Assembly: GCA_021156265.1 (NCBI GenBank)
Contig: JAJNBR010000009.1
Span: 1-22,988, forward strand
DNA length: 22,988 nucleotides
Origin: Flavipsychrobacter sp.
GTDB lineage: Bacteria > Bacteroidota > Bacteroidia > Chitinophagales > Chitinophagaceae
Direction: 5' to 3'
Under the pieces are notes generated by a model that made no database searches, had not been told where the DNA came from, and worked only from the letters and a program-made list of their open reading frames with translations. A program made the position numbers and the translations under genes. Of the stretch, positions 1 to 7,168 are shown piece by piece. How positions within the stretch are numbered: the stretch's first letter is position 1; every line of letters starts with the position of its first letter.

Positions 1-290
1 ACGAAGTTCTTGAAGTGGTACGATGCTGACAGGTAGTCCTTCACGTGGTAATAAGCCCATGTGTACCTGTAATACATCGGCTCATAGTTCTTCGTATTCT
101 TCATCACCGGTATAAGGTTCTCATACACGGCAATGGCCTGGGGATATTGTTTCTTGTCGTAATACTGGTTGGCCTTGGTCAGTTTGTAGTTGACATCGTT
201 GCTTTTCAGTACACGTTCATAGCTGTTGCAAGCTGCGAACGAGACGGCGATACCCAGTAAGATGAATAAATTTCTAACGCGTAGGAGCAT
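1..290 (-). CDS. bamD: BamD-like outer membrane protein assembly lipoprotein (5' part only)
   Basis: This is the N-terminal 96 residues of a gene that runs off the left edge. The start codon is at 290-288. The protein opens with a short basic and hydrophobic stretch (MLLRVRNLFILLGIAVSFAAC) ending in a lipobox, so it should be a lipidated periplasmic protein. It continues with YERVLKSNDVNYKL and KANQYYDKKQYPQAIAVYENL, and then YYHVKDYLSASYHFKNF. This tetratricopeptide layout is that of Bacteroidota BamD, the Bam-complex lipoprotein that helps insert beta-barrel proteins into the outer membrane. The assignment comes from recalled family patterns. Only about a third of the usual length is visible, so a different TPR lipoprotein cannot be fully excluded. 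It is divergent from mraZ and shares a 275-bp upstream region with it. Confidence 0.8.
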   Translation of the reverse strand, partial: MLLRVRNLFILLGIAVSFAACNSYERVLKSNDVNYKLTKANQYYDKKQYPQAIAVYENLIPVMKNTKNYEPMYYRYTWAYYHVKDYLSASYHFKNF

Positions 291-381
291 AGAGGGCTGC
301 AAAAATAGCTAAAATAGGGGTTACGTCCTAATGACCTATATAAAGCTGTGTTAAAACCTTCCTAATCACGTAATTCACCCG

Positions 382-411
382 TTATCCACAGCAATCCACA
401 GGTTGTTCACA
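382..411. promoter_or_regulatory. Cluster of DnaA-box-like 9-mers
   Basis: Positions 382-390 read TTATCCACA, the perfect DnaA-box consensus. Two degenerate copies follow in the same orientation: CAATCCACA at 392-400 and TTGTTCACA at 403-411, giving spacings of 10 and 11 bp. Opposite-orientation near matches lie further on, TGTGGAAAA at 483-491 and TGTGGGTAA at 539-547. The site sits between divergent bamD and mraZ. It could be a DnaA-responsive promoter, part of an origin, or chance: another perfect box occurs inside ftsQ at 12589-12597. Confidence 0.3.
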
Positions 412-509
412 CCTGATTATGCACGGACTCTGCTAAATGGCTTCAATTCCTTTATAGTAAAGGTTTTGCGCCCACACATATTTGTGGAAAAATATGGAAG
501 ACGATATTT

Positions 510-545
510 GTGGTTATTCGTGGGAAAATGTGTTATTTTGTGGGT
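510..545 (+). promoter_or_regulatory. Probable MraZ operator (10-bp phased GTG repeats)
   Basis: GTG occurs at 510, 520, 530 and 540, exactly 10 bp apart. The TGGNN-type units are TGGTT (511), TGGGA (521), TGTTA (531) and TGGGT (541), each separated by 5 bases. A further pair of TGG cores lies at 485 and 495. MraZ of other bacteria binds direct TGGGN-type repeats with 5-base spacers just upstream of mraZ, and this array ends 20 bases before the mraZ start. I infer autoregulation of the cluster. No convincing promoter hexamers were found to go with it. Confidence 0.6.
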
Positions 546-565
546 AAATCTGATTTTTTCCAGTA

Positions 566-1036
566 ATGACAAGCTTTTTAGGCGAATATGAAGTAGCGAT
601 GGATGCCAAGGGGCGCTTTTTGCTCCCTGCGGGATTCCGCAAGCAGCTGCCGGAAGGTGGCGGCGACCGCTTCGTCATAAACCGTGGCTTCGAGCATTGC
701 CTGACCATGTATACTATGGACAGCTGGAATGTATTATCGGAAAAGATCAACCGTCTGAATGATTTCAATCCTAAGGTGCGGGAGTTCAAAAGGCTCTTCC
801 TGAACGGGGCGACAATAATTGAAGTGGACAGTGCGGGTAGGGTATTGTTGCCAAAGCCGCTGCAGGAATATGCGGGCATGAAGAAAGATGTCATAATGTC
901 TGCACAGGGCTCAAAAGTAGAGTTGTGGGATAAAGATACTTATTACAACTACATAAATCAGCATGCTGCAGGGTTTAGCGACCTGGCGGCGGAAGTGGCA
1001 GGTGGCGATTTCATTAACCCGTTTGAAGGTTTATAG
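566..1036 (+). CDS. mraZ: Transcriptional regulator MraZ
   Basis: MraZ is a DNA-binding protein of the AbrB-like fold that forms rings and controls the dcw operon. The 156-residue length is normal for the family. Both halves carry the diagnostic DxxxR motif: DAKGRFLLP at residues 13-21 and DSAGRVLLP at 88-96. The N-terminus MTSFLGEYEVAMDAKGR is typical, which supports the ATG at 566. It is the first gene of the cluster and its stop is one base before the rsmH ATG. The phased GTG array immediately upstream (510-545) is the expected binding site, so negative autoregulation is likely. The C-terminal end (PFEGL) is ordinary, and no anomaly was seen. Confidence 0.97.
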   Translation: MTSFLGEYEVAMDAKGRFLLPAGFRKQLPEGGGDRFVINRGFEHCLTMYTMDSWNVLSEKINRLNDFNPKVREFKRLFLNGATIIEVDSAGRVLLPKPLQEYAGMKKDVIMSAQGSKVELWDKDTYYNYINQHAAGFSDLAAEVAGGDFINPFEGL

Positions 1037-1037
1037 C

Positions 1038-1952
1038 ATGAGCGGCCCCACTTTTTACCACACAACGGTTCTTTTGAAGGAGGCTGTAGAGGGTTTGAGT
1101 ATAAAAAAGGACGGTGTGTATGTGGATGCAACGTTTGGCGGTGGCGGGCACAGCCGGGAGATCTTAAAAAAAATAGGTGAGCAAGGCAAGCTGATAGCTT
1201 TCGATCATGACACAGATGCCTGGAGAAACAAACCAGACGACAGCAGGTTGCTGCCGGTCGAAGAGAACTTCAGGTATATGCGCAAGTTCCTGAGGCTGCA
1301 CGGCCACCCGCAAGTGGATGGCATACTGGCTGACCTCGGGGTGAGCTCCTTCCAGTTCGACACGGCAGAGCGCGGATTTTCGATACGCTTTGATGGTCCG
1401 CTGGATATGCGGATGGACAAACGCATAGAGCTGACGGCGGAACAGGTGTTGAAAAGCTATGGCGAGCAGGAATTGCATAAGATGTTTGAGCAGTATGGCG
1501 AAGTGAGGAACTCGAAGCAGCTGGCAAAACACATAGTGGGAAGCAGGGGAAAAGTGAGCCTGACCACTATTGATTCTTTGAAAGCAATGCTGGCGCCGAT
1601 CATGAAAGGCAATCCAAACCGTTATCTGGCACAGGTTTTTCAGGCATTGCGCATTGAAGTGAACGACGAGATGGGGGCGCTGAAAGACTTTCTGCAGCAA
1701 GCGGCACAAAGTCTGAAGCCCGGAGGGCGACTGAGTGTGATCACCTTCCACTCGCTGGAGGACAGGCTGGTAAAACAGTTTATGAAGAAAGGCCGGTGGG
1801 ATGAAGCGGAAACGGACATGTTTGGAAGAGTAGCAGAAAAGCCATTGCTGAGGCTGGTAACAGCGAAACCTATAGAGCCTACAGAGGAAGAAATTAAAAA
1901 TAATCCACGTGCGCGCAGTGCACGGTTGAGAATAGCAGAGAAAGCAGAATGA
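1038..1952 (+). CDS. rsmH: 16S rRNA (cytosine-1402-N4)-methyltransferase RsmH
   Basis: RsmH (formerly MraW) uses S-adenosylmethionine to methylate N4 of C1402 in the decoding centre of 16S rRNA, in the cytoplasm. The ATG at 1038 gives 304 residues and the typical start MSGPTFYHTTVLLKEAVEGL. A longer reading frame is open back to 963 but lies inside mraZ and adds non-family sequence. The SAM-binding motif VDATFGGGGHS is at about residues 29-39, followed by LIAFDHDTDA. Further signatures are DGILADLGVSSFQ, RGFSIRFDGPLDMRMD, RYLAQVFQALRIEVN, SVITFHSLEDRLVK and the C-terminal NPRARSARLRIAEK. It starts one base after mraZ and its last 4 bases overlap the next gene (ATGA), implying translational coupling. 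Confidence 0.98.
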   Translation: MSGPTFYHTTVLLKEAVEGLSIKKDGVYVDATFGGGGHSREILKKIGEQGKLIAFDHDTDAWRNKPDDSRLLPVEENFRYMRKFLRLHGHPQVDGILADLGVSSFQFDTAERGFSIRFDGPLDMRMDKRIELTAEQVLKSYGEQELHKMFEQYGEVRNSKQLAKHIVGSRGKVSLTTIDSLKAMLAPIMKGNPNRYLAQVFQALRIEVNDEMGALKDFLQQAAQSLKPGGRLSVITFHSLEDRLVKQFMKKGRWDEAETDMFGRVAEKPLLRLVTAKPIEPTEEEIKNNPRARSARLRIAEKAE

Positions 1953-2326
1953 GCGAGCAAGTAAATGTACAGGAGCAGGGGCAAACACCTGTACAGCGTG
2001 TCCGGAACGACTGGAAGACGCTGGTGGAGAAAATATCCTACAATGCGATAGTGAGTAATGTGCCTTACCTGGCTTTTGTGGCAGTGTTGTGTGTGCTGTA
2101 CATCAACAACACACAGCGTGCAGTAGAAATGCAACGCGAGCTGAACAATCAGAACAAGATATTGAAGGAATTACGCTGGAAGTACATGGACATTAAAACC
2201 CAGCTGATGTATACGAGGATGGAAACGCAGGTGATCAGGAATGCATCGGGTATAGGATTAAAGCCATTAATGCTGCCTGCGTACACGATAGAAAAAGATT
2301 CAGCGGTCACAAAACCTGTCAACTAA
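1949..2326 (+). CDS. ftsL: FtsL-like cell division protein (Bacteroidota type)
   Basis: This is a small single-pass membrane protein of 125 residues. It has a cytoplasmic N-terminus of about 33 residues, a membrane segment at about 34-53 (IVSNVPYLAFVAVLCVLYIN), then a heptad-like periplasmic stretch rich in Glu, Asn, Lys and Leu at about 55-100, suggesting a coiled coil. Its position between rsmH and ftsI is that of FtsL, which in other bacteria forms a complex with FtsB and FtsQ and activates FtsW/FtsI. Sequence identity to proteobacterial FtsL is not apparent, so the call rests on topology, size and synteny. Its start overlaps the rsmH stop by 4 bases, and the ftsI start follows one base after its stop. 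Confidence 0.85.
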   Translation: MSEQVNVQEQGQTPVQRVRNDWKTLVEKISYNAIVSNVPYLAFVAVLCVLYINNTQRAVEMQRELNNQNKILKELRWKYMDIKTQLMYTRMETQVIRNASGIGLKPLMLPAYTIEKDSAVTKPVN

Positions 2327-2327
2327 G

Positions 2328-4421
2328 TTGAAAGTTAAAAAAGACATACGGTTCCGTGTTTACGTTGCCTTCACCTGCATTTGCCTGCTGGGTGTTGCGG
2401 TGCTTATAAAGGCCGCGCACATACAGGCGGTGGAAGGTCCGAGGTTGAAGAAGATGTCGCAGGATATGCACACCCGCACCACGACGCTGCCAGCAGAGCG
2501 TGGAAATATATATACAGAAGATGGCCAGCTGCTGTGCTCTACTATTCCGCAGTTTGATGTGCGTATCGACTTTACTGTGATCGACAGGAAGGTGTTTGAT
2601 GAAAAAGTGGATAGCCTGGCTATGTGTATGTCACAGCTGTTTCGCGATGCATCGAAAGACAGGTATAAGCAACAGCTTACCCTGGCCTATAACCAGAAGA
2701 AGCGTTACTACCTGCTGAAGAAGAATCTTCCTTACTACCAATATCAAGCTGTAAGGTCATTTCCCATATTCAATAAAGGCAAGCGCCGTGGGGGATTTAT
2801 TGAAGAGCCAAAGAGCAAGCGTATTAACCCATATGGCATGCTTGCTTACCGTACCATCGGCCTGTGGCGTGCTAACAGCCAGGCCATCGGTATGGAGGCT
2901 ACTTACGATAGTGTGCTGAATGGTGAGAACGGTACACGCATAGAGCAGAAAATGACCGGCGGTGTCTGGGTGCCGGTGGAAGGCGCCGAAGTGGAACCCC
3001 AGGATGGCAAAGACCTTGTTACCACATTAGATATAGGTATACAGGAAGTGGCTGAGCATGCCATGATGAGCGTGCTGCAGCAATATGAATGCTTGTATGG
3101 AACCTGCATCGTTATGGAAGTGCAGACGGGCAAGATCAAAGCATTGGTGAACCTGGGAAGACAGCACGATGGCAGCTACTGGGAAGATTTCAACTATGCG
3201 ATGATCCCTACAGAGCCGGGCTCCACCTTCAAGCTGATGACGCTGATAGCCTTACTGAACGATGGATATGTAAACGTAGAGAATAAGGTAGACTGCCAGG
3301 GCGGACAAATGAGGTTTGGTAACCGCACGATGCGCGACTCGCACTTAGGACTTGGCTCGCTGACCATCCGTGATGCCTTCGCACACTCATCGAATGTGGC
3401 TATGGCCAAGCTGGCTTACCAGTATTATTATAAAGACCCGCAGCGTTATGTGGACCAGTTGAAAAAGCTGCACTTGCATGAGCGTACGGGTATTGATATT
3501 GCAGGTGAGCGCAGGCCTTTGGTGAAATCGCCGAAGAACGAAAGCTGGAGCGCAACAACCTTGCCCTGGATGGCGCACGGTTATGAAGTGCTGATCAGTC
3601 CGCTACATACCTGCATGATCTATAATGCCGTGGCGAATAACGGCAGACTGATGCGTCCTTACCTGATCAGCGCGGTACGTGAATATGGGAAGAACATAAA
3701 AACCTTTCAGCCGCAGGTGATAGAAGAAGCAATAGCCGATTCAAGCGCTATCAGGCAACTGCAGGCTTGTACGCGCGAAGTAGCGATCACCGGTACTGCA
3801 AAACATATCCAGGGGCCGTTTTATAACATATCGGGTAAAACAGGTACAGCGCAGGTGGCAGATAAAGGCATCAAATATAGCGACCGTGTTTACCAGGGTT
3901 CTTTTGTAGGATATTTCCCGGCGGAGAAGCCAAAGTATACCGTTGCCGTGGTGGTGCGCACGAAACCACACTCTGCTTCCTACTACGGCGGTACGATCGC
4001 AGCTCCGGTATTCCGTATGGTGGCCGATAAAATATTCGCTTCGTCGGATGGATCATGGATGGGCCCGCTGGATAGTTTGGCAAGTATCAGCAAAAACAAA
4101 ATGCTGGCGCAGCAAGCCACGGCACGTGCTTACCGCACGCTGCTGGGCAGCCTTGGCCAGAAGGTAGATATAGTGCCCGGTAATCATATTGCAAAGCTGG
4201 AATCGGACACCGTAAACAAAACAGTGCAACTGGCGCCGGGTAATGTGGTGAAAGGCCTTGTGCCTGATGTGAGCGGGTTGGGCTTGAAAGACGCTGTGTA
4301 TTTATTGGAGAAGGAAGGACTGAACGTACATATAAAAGGCCGCGGAAGGGTAACGATGCAATCGATTGCGCCGGGTAGCCCTGCGGCAAAAGGACAAACA
4401 ATCGTACTGCAACTAAGCTAA
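2328..4421 (+). CDS. ftsI: Septal peptidoglycan transpeptidase FtsI (class B PBP) with PASTA domain
   Basis: FtsI is the septum-specific DD-transpeptidase that crosslinks glycan strands made by FtsW. The frame opens at a TTG (2328-2330), one base after the previous stop. No ATG precedes the membrane anchor at residues 11-31, and the first internal ATG would remove it, so TTG is the best start. The PBP dimerisation region carries ERGNIYTEDGQLLCST. The catalytic motifs are intact: SxxK as STFK at 299-302, SxN as SSN at 354-356, and KTG at 504-506. Residues 641-697 (LVPDVSGLGLKDAVYLLEKE through VLQLS) form a PASTA domain, as is common in Bacteroidota FtsI. The length of 697 residues is within the phylum's usual range. 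The stop shares one base with the murE start (TAATG). Confidence 0.96.
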   Translation: MKVKKDIRFRVYVAFTCICLLGVAVLIKAAHIQAVEGPRLKKMSQDMHTRTTTLPAERGNIYTEDGQLLCSTIPQFDVRIDFTVIDRKVFDEKVDSLAMCMSQLFRDASKDRYKQQLTLAYNQKKRYYLLKKNLPYYQYQAVRSFPIFNKGKRRGGFIEEPKSKRINPYGMLAYRTIGLWRANSQAIGMEATYDSVLNGENGTRIEQKMTGGVWVPVEGAEVEPQDGKDLVTTLDIGIQEVAEHAMMSVLQQYECLYGTCIVMEVQTGKIKALVNLGRQHDGSYWEDFNYAMIPTEPGSTFKLMTLIALLNDGYVNVENKVDCQGGQMRFGNRTMRDSHLGLGSLTIRDAFAHSSNVAMAKLAYQYYYKDPQRYVDQLKKLHLHERTGIDIAGERRPLVKSPKNESWSATTLPWMAHGYEVLISPLHTCMIYNAVANNGRLMRPYLISAVREYGKNIKTFQPQVIEEAIADSSAIRQLQACTREVAITGTAKHIQGPFYNISGKTGTAQVADKGIKYSDRVYQGSFVGYFPAEKPKYTVAVVVRTKPHSASYYGGTIAAPVFRMVADKIFASSDGSWMGPLDSLASISKNKMLAQQATARAYRTLLGSLGQKVDIVPGNHIAKLESDTVNKTVQLAPGNVVKGLVPDVSGLGLKDAVYLLEKEGLNVHIKGRGRVTMQSIAPGSPAAKGQTIVLQLS

Positions 4422-5887
4422 TGGTAACGCTGAAAGACATATTGCTTCCCCTGCAACCGGTTAAAACAACCGGCGATACTTCTATGGAAGTAAAGGCCAT
4501 TGCCATTGACTCGCGCAAGGTGCAGGACGGAACTGTGTTTGTTGCTGTAAAAGGTACTGCAGTAGATGGCCACCAGTTCATTGATAAAGCAATCGAAGAG
4601 GGCGCTGTTGCAATTGTTTGCGAAACGATGCCTGCGTCGCAGAAAGATGGAGTGGCTTATGTACATGTAAAAGACAGTGCAGAAGCGGCAGGTTTAATGG
4701 CGGATGCATTTTATGGCAGTCCGTCCATGCAAATGAAGGTGGTGGGGGTTACCGGTACTAATGGTAAAACCACGGTTGCTACCTTATTATACAAGCTGTT
4801 TTCGCGATTAGGATATAAGTGCGGACTGATATCTACGGTGCAGAACCATATTGGCGACACGGTTGAAATGGCAACGCATACAACGCCTGATGCTGTGTCG
4901 GTACAATCGCTGCTGGCAAGGATGGCCGAAGCAAAATGCGAGTACGTGTTCATGGAGGTCAGCTCACATGCCGTGCACCAGCGCAGGATAGCCGGATTGA
5001 AGTTTGTTGGCGCATTGTTCACCAACATCACGCACGATCACCTCGATTATCATAAAACGTTCGACGAATACATTCGCGTAAAGAAAAAATTCTTTGATGA
5101 TCTCTCTGAAGATGCCTTTGCTCTCACTAATGCCGATGATAAGCGCGGCAGCGTGATGTTACAAAACACAAAGGCGCAGAAGAATGCATATAGCCTGAAA
5201 GCTCCTGCAACCTTTAAAGGGAAGATACTGGAGAATAACCTGACAGGATTGGTGATGACGGTAGATAGCCATGAAGCACATTTCAGGATGATCGGCACCT
5301 TCAATGCCTACAACCTGCTGGCTGTTTACGGCGCAGCTGTGTTGCTGGGTGAAGACAAGATGAAAGTACTCGCCGTGTTAAGCGATCTGCACGGTGCGGC
5401 CGGAAGATTTGAGACCTATATGTCGACGAACGATAAGGTGCTGGGTATAATAGATTATGCACACACACCCGACGCATTGATCAACGTATTGGCCACCATC
5501 AACCAACTGCGTACAAAAGGTCAACAGATCATAACCGTTGTGGGGTGCGGTGGAGATAGGGATAAAGCGAAACGCCCGATAATGGCGGAAGTTGCCTGCG
5601 AACACAGTGACAGGGTGATACTGACCGCAGATAACCCGCGCAGCGAAGACCCTGAAGCGATACTGAATGAAATGGAAGCTGGTCTGACGATGGCGCACAA
5701 AAGAAAAATGTTGCGAATCACCGACAGGCGCGAAGCAATAAAAACGGCATGCGCTCTTGCTCAACCGGATGACATACTGCTGATAGCAGGAAAAGGACAC
5801 GAGACGTACCAGGAAATAAAAGGAGTAAAACATCATTTTGACGACCGGGAAGTTTTGGTAGAGGCTTTTAAAATGCTTAATAAGTAA
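4421..5887 (+). CDS. murE: UDP-MurNAc-L-Ala-D-Glu:meso-diaminopimelate ligase MurE
   Basis: MurE is a cytoplasmic ATP-dependent ligase that adds the third amino acid to the peptidoglycan precursor. The protein has 488 residues. The N-terminal substrate domain includes IDSRKVQDGTVFVAVKG. The ATP loop TGTNGKTT is at 111-118. The HTTPDA and FMEVSSHAVHQRR stretches are typical of the central domain, and FTNITHDHLDYH follows. The DNPR motif at 404-407 (TADNPRSEDP) is the signature of enzymes that add meso-diaminopimelate rather than lysine, so this organism should have DAP-type peptidoglycan. The end motif LLIAGKGHETYQEI is also classical. It overlaps the ftsI stop by one base. murF, which follows murE in many other phyla, is absent here. 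Confidence 0.98.
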   Translation: MVTLKDILLPLQPVKTTGDTSMEVKAIAIDSRKVQDGTVFVAVKGTAVDGHQFIDKAIEEGAVAIVCETMPASQKDGVAYVHVKDSAEAAGLMADAFYGSPSMQMKVVGVTGTNGKTTVATLLYKLFSRLGYKCGLISTVQNHIGDTVEMATHTTPDAVSVQSLLARMAEAKCEYVFMEVSSHAVHQRRIAGLKFVGALFTNITHDHLDYHKTFDEYIRVKKKFFDDLSEDAFALTNADDKRGSVMLQNTKAQKNAYSLKAPATFKGKILENNLTGLVMTVDSHEAHFRMIGTFNAYNLLAVYGAAVLLGEDKMKVLAVLSDLHGAAGRFETYMSTNDKVLGIIDYAHTPDALINVLATINQLRTKGQQIITVVGCGGDRDKAKRPIMAEVACEHSDRVILTADNPRSEDPEAILNEMEAGLTMAHKRKMLRITDRREAIKTACALAQPDDILLIAGKGHETYQEIKGVKHHFDDREVLVEAFKMLNK

Positions 5888-5893
5888 GAGACG

Positions 5894-7165
5894 ATGCTAT
5901 ACTATTTGTTTACATACCTGCGTGAGCACTTCGGTCTATTCGGAGCGGGGGTGTTTTATTACATCACCTTCCGCACAGCCATGGCCATCATGCTTTCGCT
6001 GTTCATCACTACCGTATGGGGTAAGCAGATGATCAACTATTTGCAGCGTAAACAAATAGGCGAAACCGTTCGCGACCTGGGCCTGGCGGGTGAGAAAACC
6101 AAACGCGGTACTCCCACCATGGGCGGTCTTATTATCCTGTCGGGTATATTGATACCCACACTTTTATTCTCACGCTTCATCAATGTGTACGTGATACTGA
6201 TGATCGTATCAACCATCTGGCTGGGTGTCGTCGGTTTCCTGGACGACTATATTAAAGTATTCAGGAAGAATAAGGAAGGTCTCGCCGGGCGTTTCAAGGT
6301 ACTGGGGCAGATAGGCCTGGGCCTGATCATTGGCTTGACCATGTATTATAACGACAACGTGGTGGTTACCCGCCAGGTGGTAGAAGGTCAGCCGATTCTC
6401 CAGAACCAGACAGAAGAGATCATCTCGAAACCGTATACACGTAAGGACGAAACAGGTGCGCACATTAAATACGTAACTATTAAAAGCGAAACGACCACCA
6501 TTCCGTTCGTTCGCTCGCACGAGTTGAGCTATGCGGAAGTGGCATCGTGGATAAGTGAAGGAGCGGTGAAAACGCTGACTCCGATCATTTATGTGCTGTT
6601 TGTCATCTTCATCATCGTTGCAGTATCAAACGGTGCGAATATTACCGATGGCATTGACGGTCTTGCCACCGGTACCTCAGCGATCGCAGGATTGTGTTTG
6701 GGAGTGTTCGCCTACGTATCGGGTAACTACATATTTGCCCAGTACCTCGGCATCATGCATATTCCTAATCTTGGTGAGCTGTCGATATTTATAGGCGCCT
6801 TTGTGGGAGCCTGCGTTGGATTTTTGTGGTATAACGCGTATCCCGCCCAGGTGTTCATGGGCGATACAGGCAGCCTCGCCATCGGTGGTATCATCGCCTC
6901 GCTCGCGGTGGTGATGCGTAAGGAATTGCTGATACCGATCATCTGCGGCGTGTTCTTAATTGAGAATGTGTCGGTAATGATGCAGGTGGCATACTTCAAA
7001 TACACCAGGAACAAGTATGGTGAGGGTAGGAGAATATTCCTGATGTCGCCGTTGCATCACCATTATCAGAAATTAGGGTATCACGAAAGTAAAATAGTAA
7101 CACGATTCTGGATCATCGGTATCATACTGGCGATACTGAGCATAGTAACATTAAAGCTGCGATAA
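5894..7165 (+). CDS. mraY: Phospho-MurNAc-pentapeptide transferase MraY
   Basis: MraY is an integral membrane enzyme that transfers phospho-MurNAc-pentapeptide to undecaprenyl phosphate, making lipid I. The protein is 423 residues, about 60 longer than the E. coli enzyme. The extra length is mainly a soluble insertion at about 155-225 between two membrane segments, which is usual in Bacteroidota. Conserved elements are RGTPTMGG (71-78), the DDYIKV motif with D117 and D118, NGANITDGIDGLATG with D252 and D255, FMGDTGSLAIGG (321-332), and the HHH motif in SPLHHHYQ (388-390). Many hydrophobic helices span the rest. It begins 6 bases after murE, and murD begins 3 bases after it. Confidence 0.98.
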   Translation: MLYYLFTYLREHFGLFGAGVFYYITFRTAMAIMLSLFITTVWGKQMINYLQRKQIGETVRDLGLAGEKTKRGTPTMGGLIILSGILIPTLLFSRFINVYVILMIVSTIWLGVVGFLDDYIKVFRKNKEGLAGRFKVLGQIGLGLIIGLTMYYNDNVVVTRQVVEGQPILQNQTEEIISKPYTRKDETGAHIKYVTIKSETTTIPFVRSHELSYAEVASWISEGAVKTLTPIIYVLFVIFIIVAVSNGANITDGIDGLATGTSAIAGLCLGVFAYVSGNYIFAQYLGIMHIPNLGELSIFIGAFVGACVGFLWYNAYPAQVFMGDTGSLAIGGIIASLAVVMRKELLIPIICGVFLIENVSVMMQVAYFKYTRNKYGEGRRIFLMSPLHHHYQKLGYHESKIVTRFWIIGIILAILSIVTLKLR

Positions 7166-7168
7166 AAC

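Noticed and set aside
300..307. Minus-strand TATTTTTG matching the Bacteroidota -7 element upstream of bamD
   Set aside because: It would place the transcription start about 3 bases before the ATG at 290, and no suitable -33 element is present.
403..591. 62-codon plus-strand open frame overlapping the mraZ start
   Set aside because: It covers the regulatory repeats, is in a different frame from mraZ and has no coding character.
963..1037. Upstream extension of the rsmH frame into mraZ
   Set aside because: The 25 added residues do not fit the family N-terminus. The ATG at 1038 gives the canonical start.
1164..1988. 274-codon open frame on the minus strand opposite rsmH
   Set aside because: It shadows a firmly identified gene, is rich in Cys, His, Gln and Phe, and has no recognisable domain.
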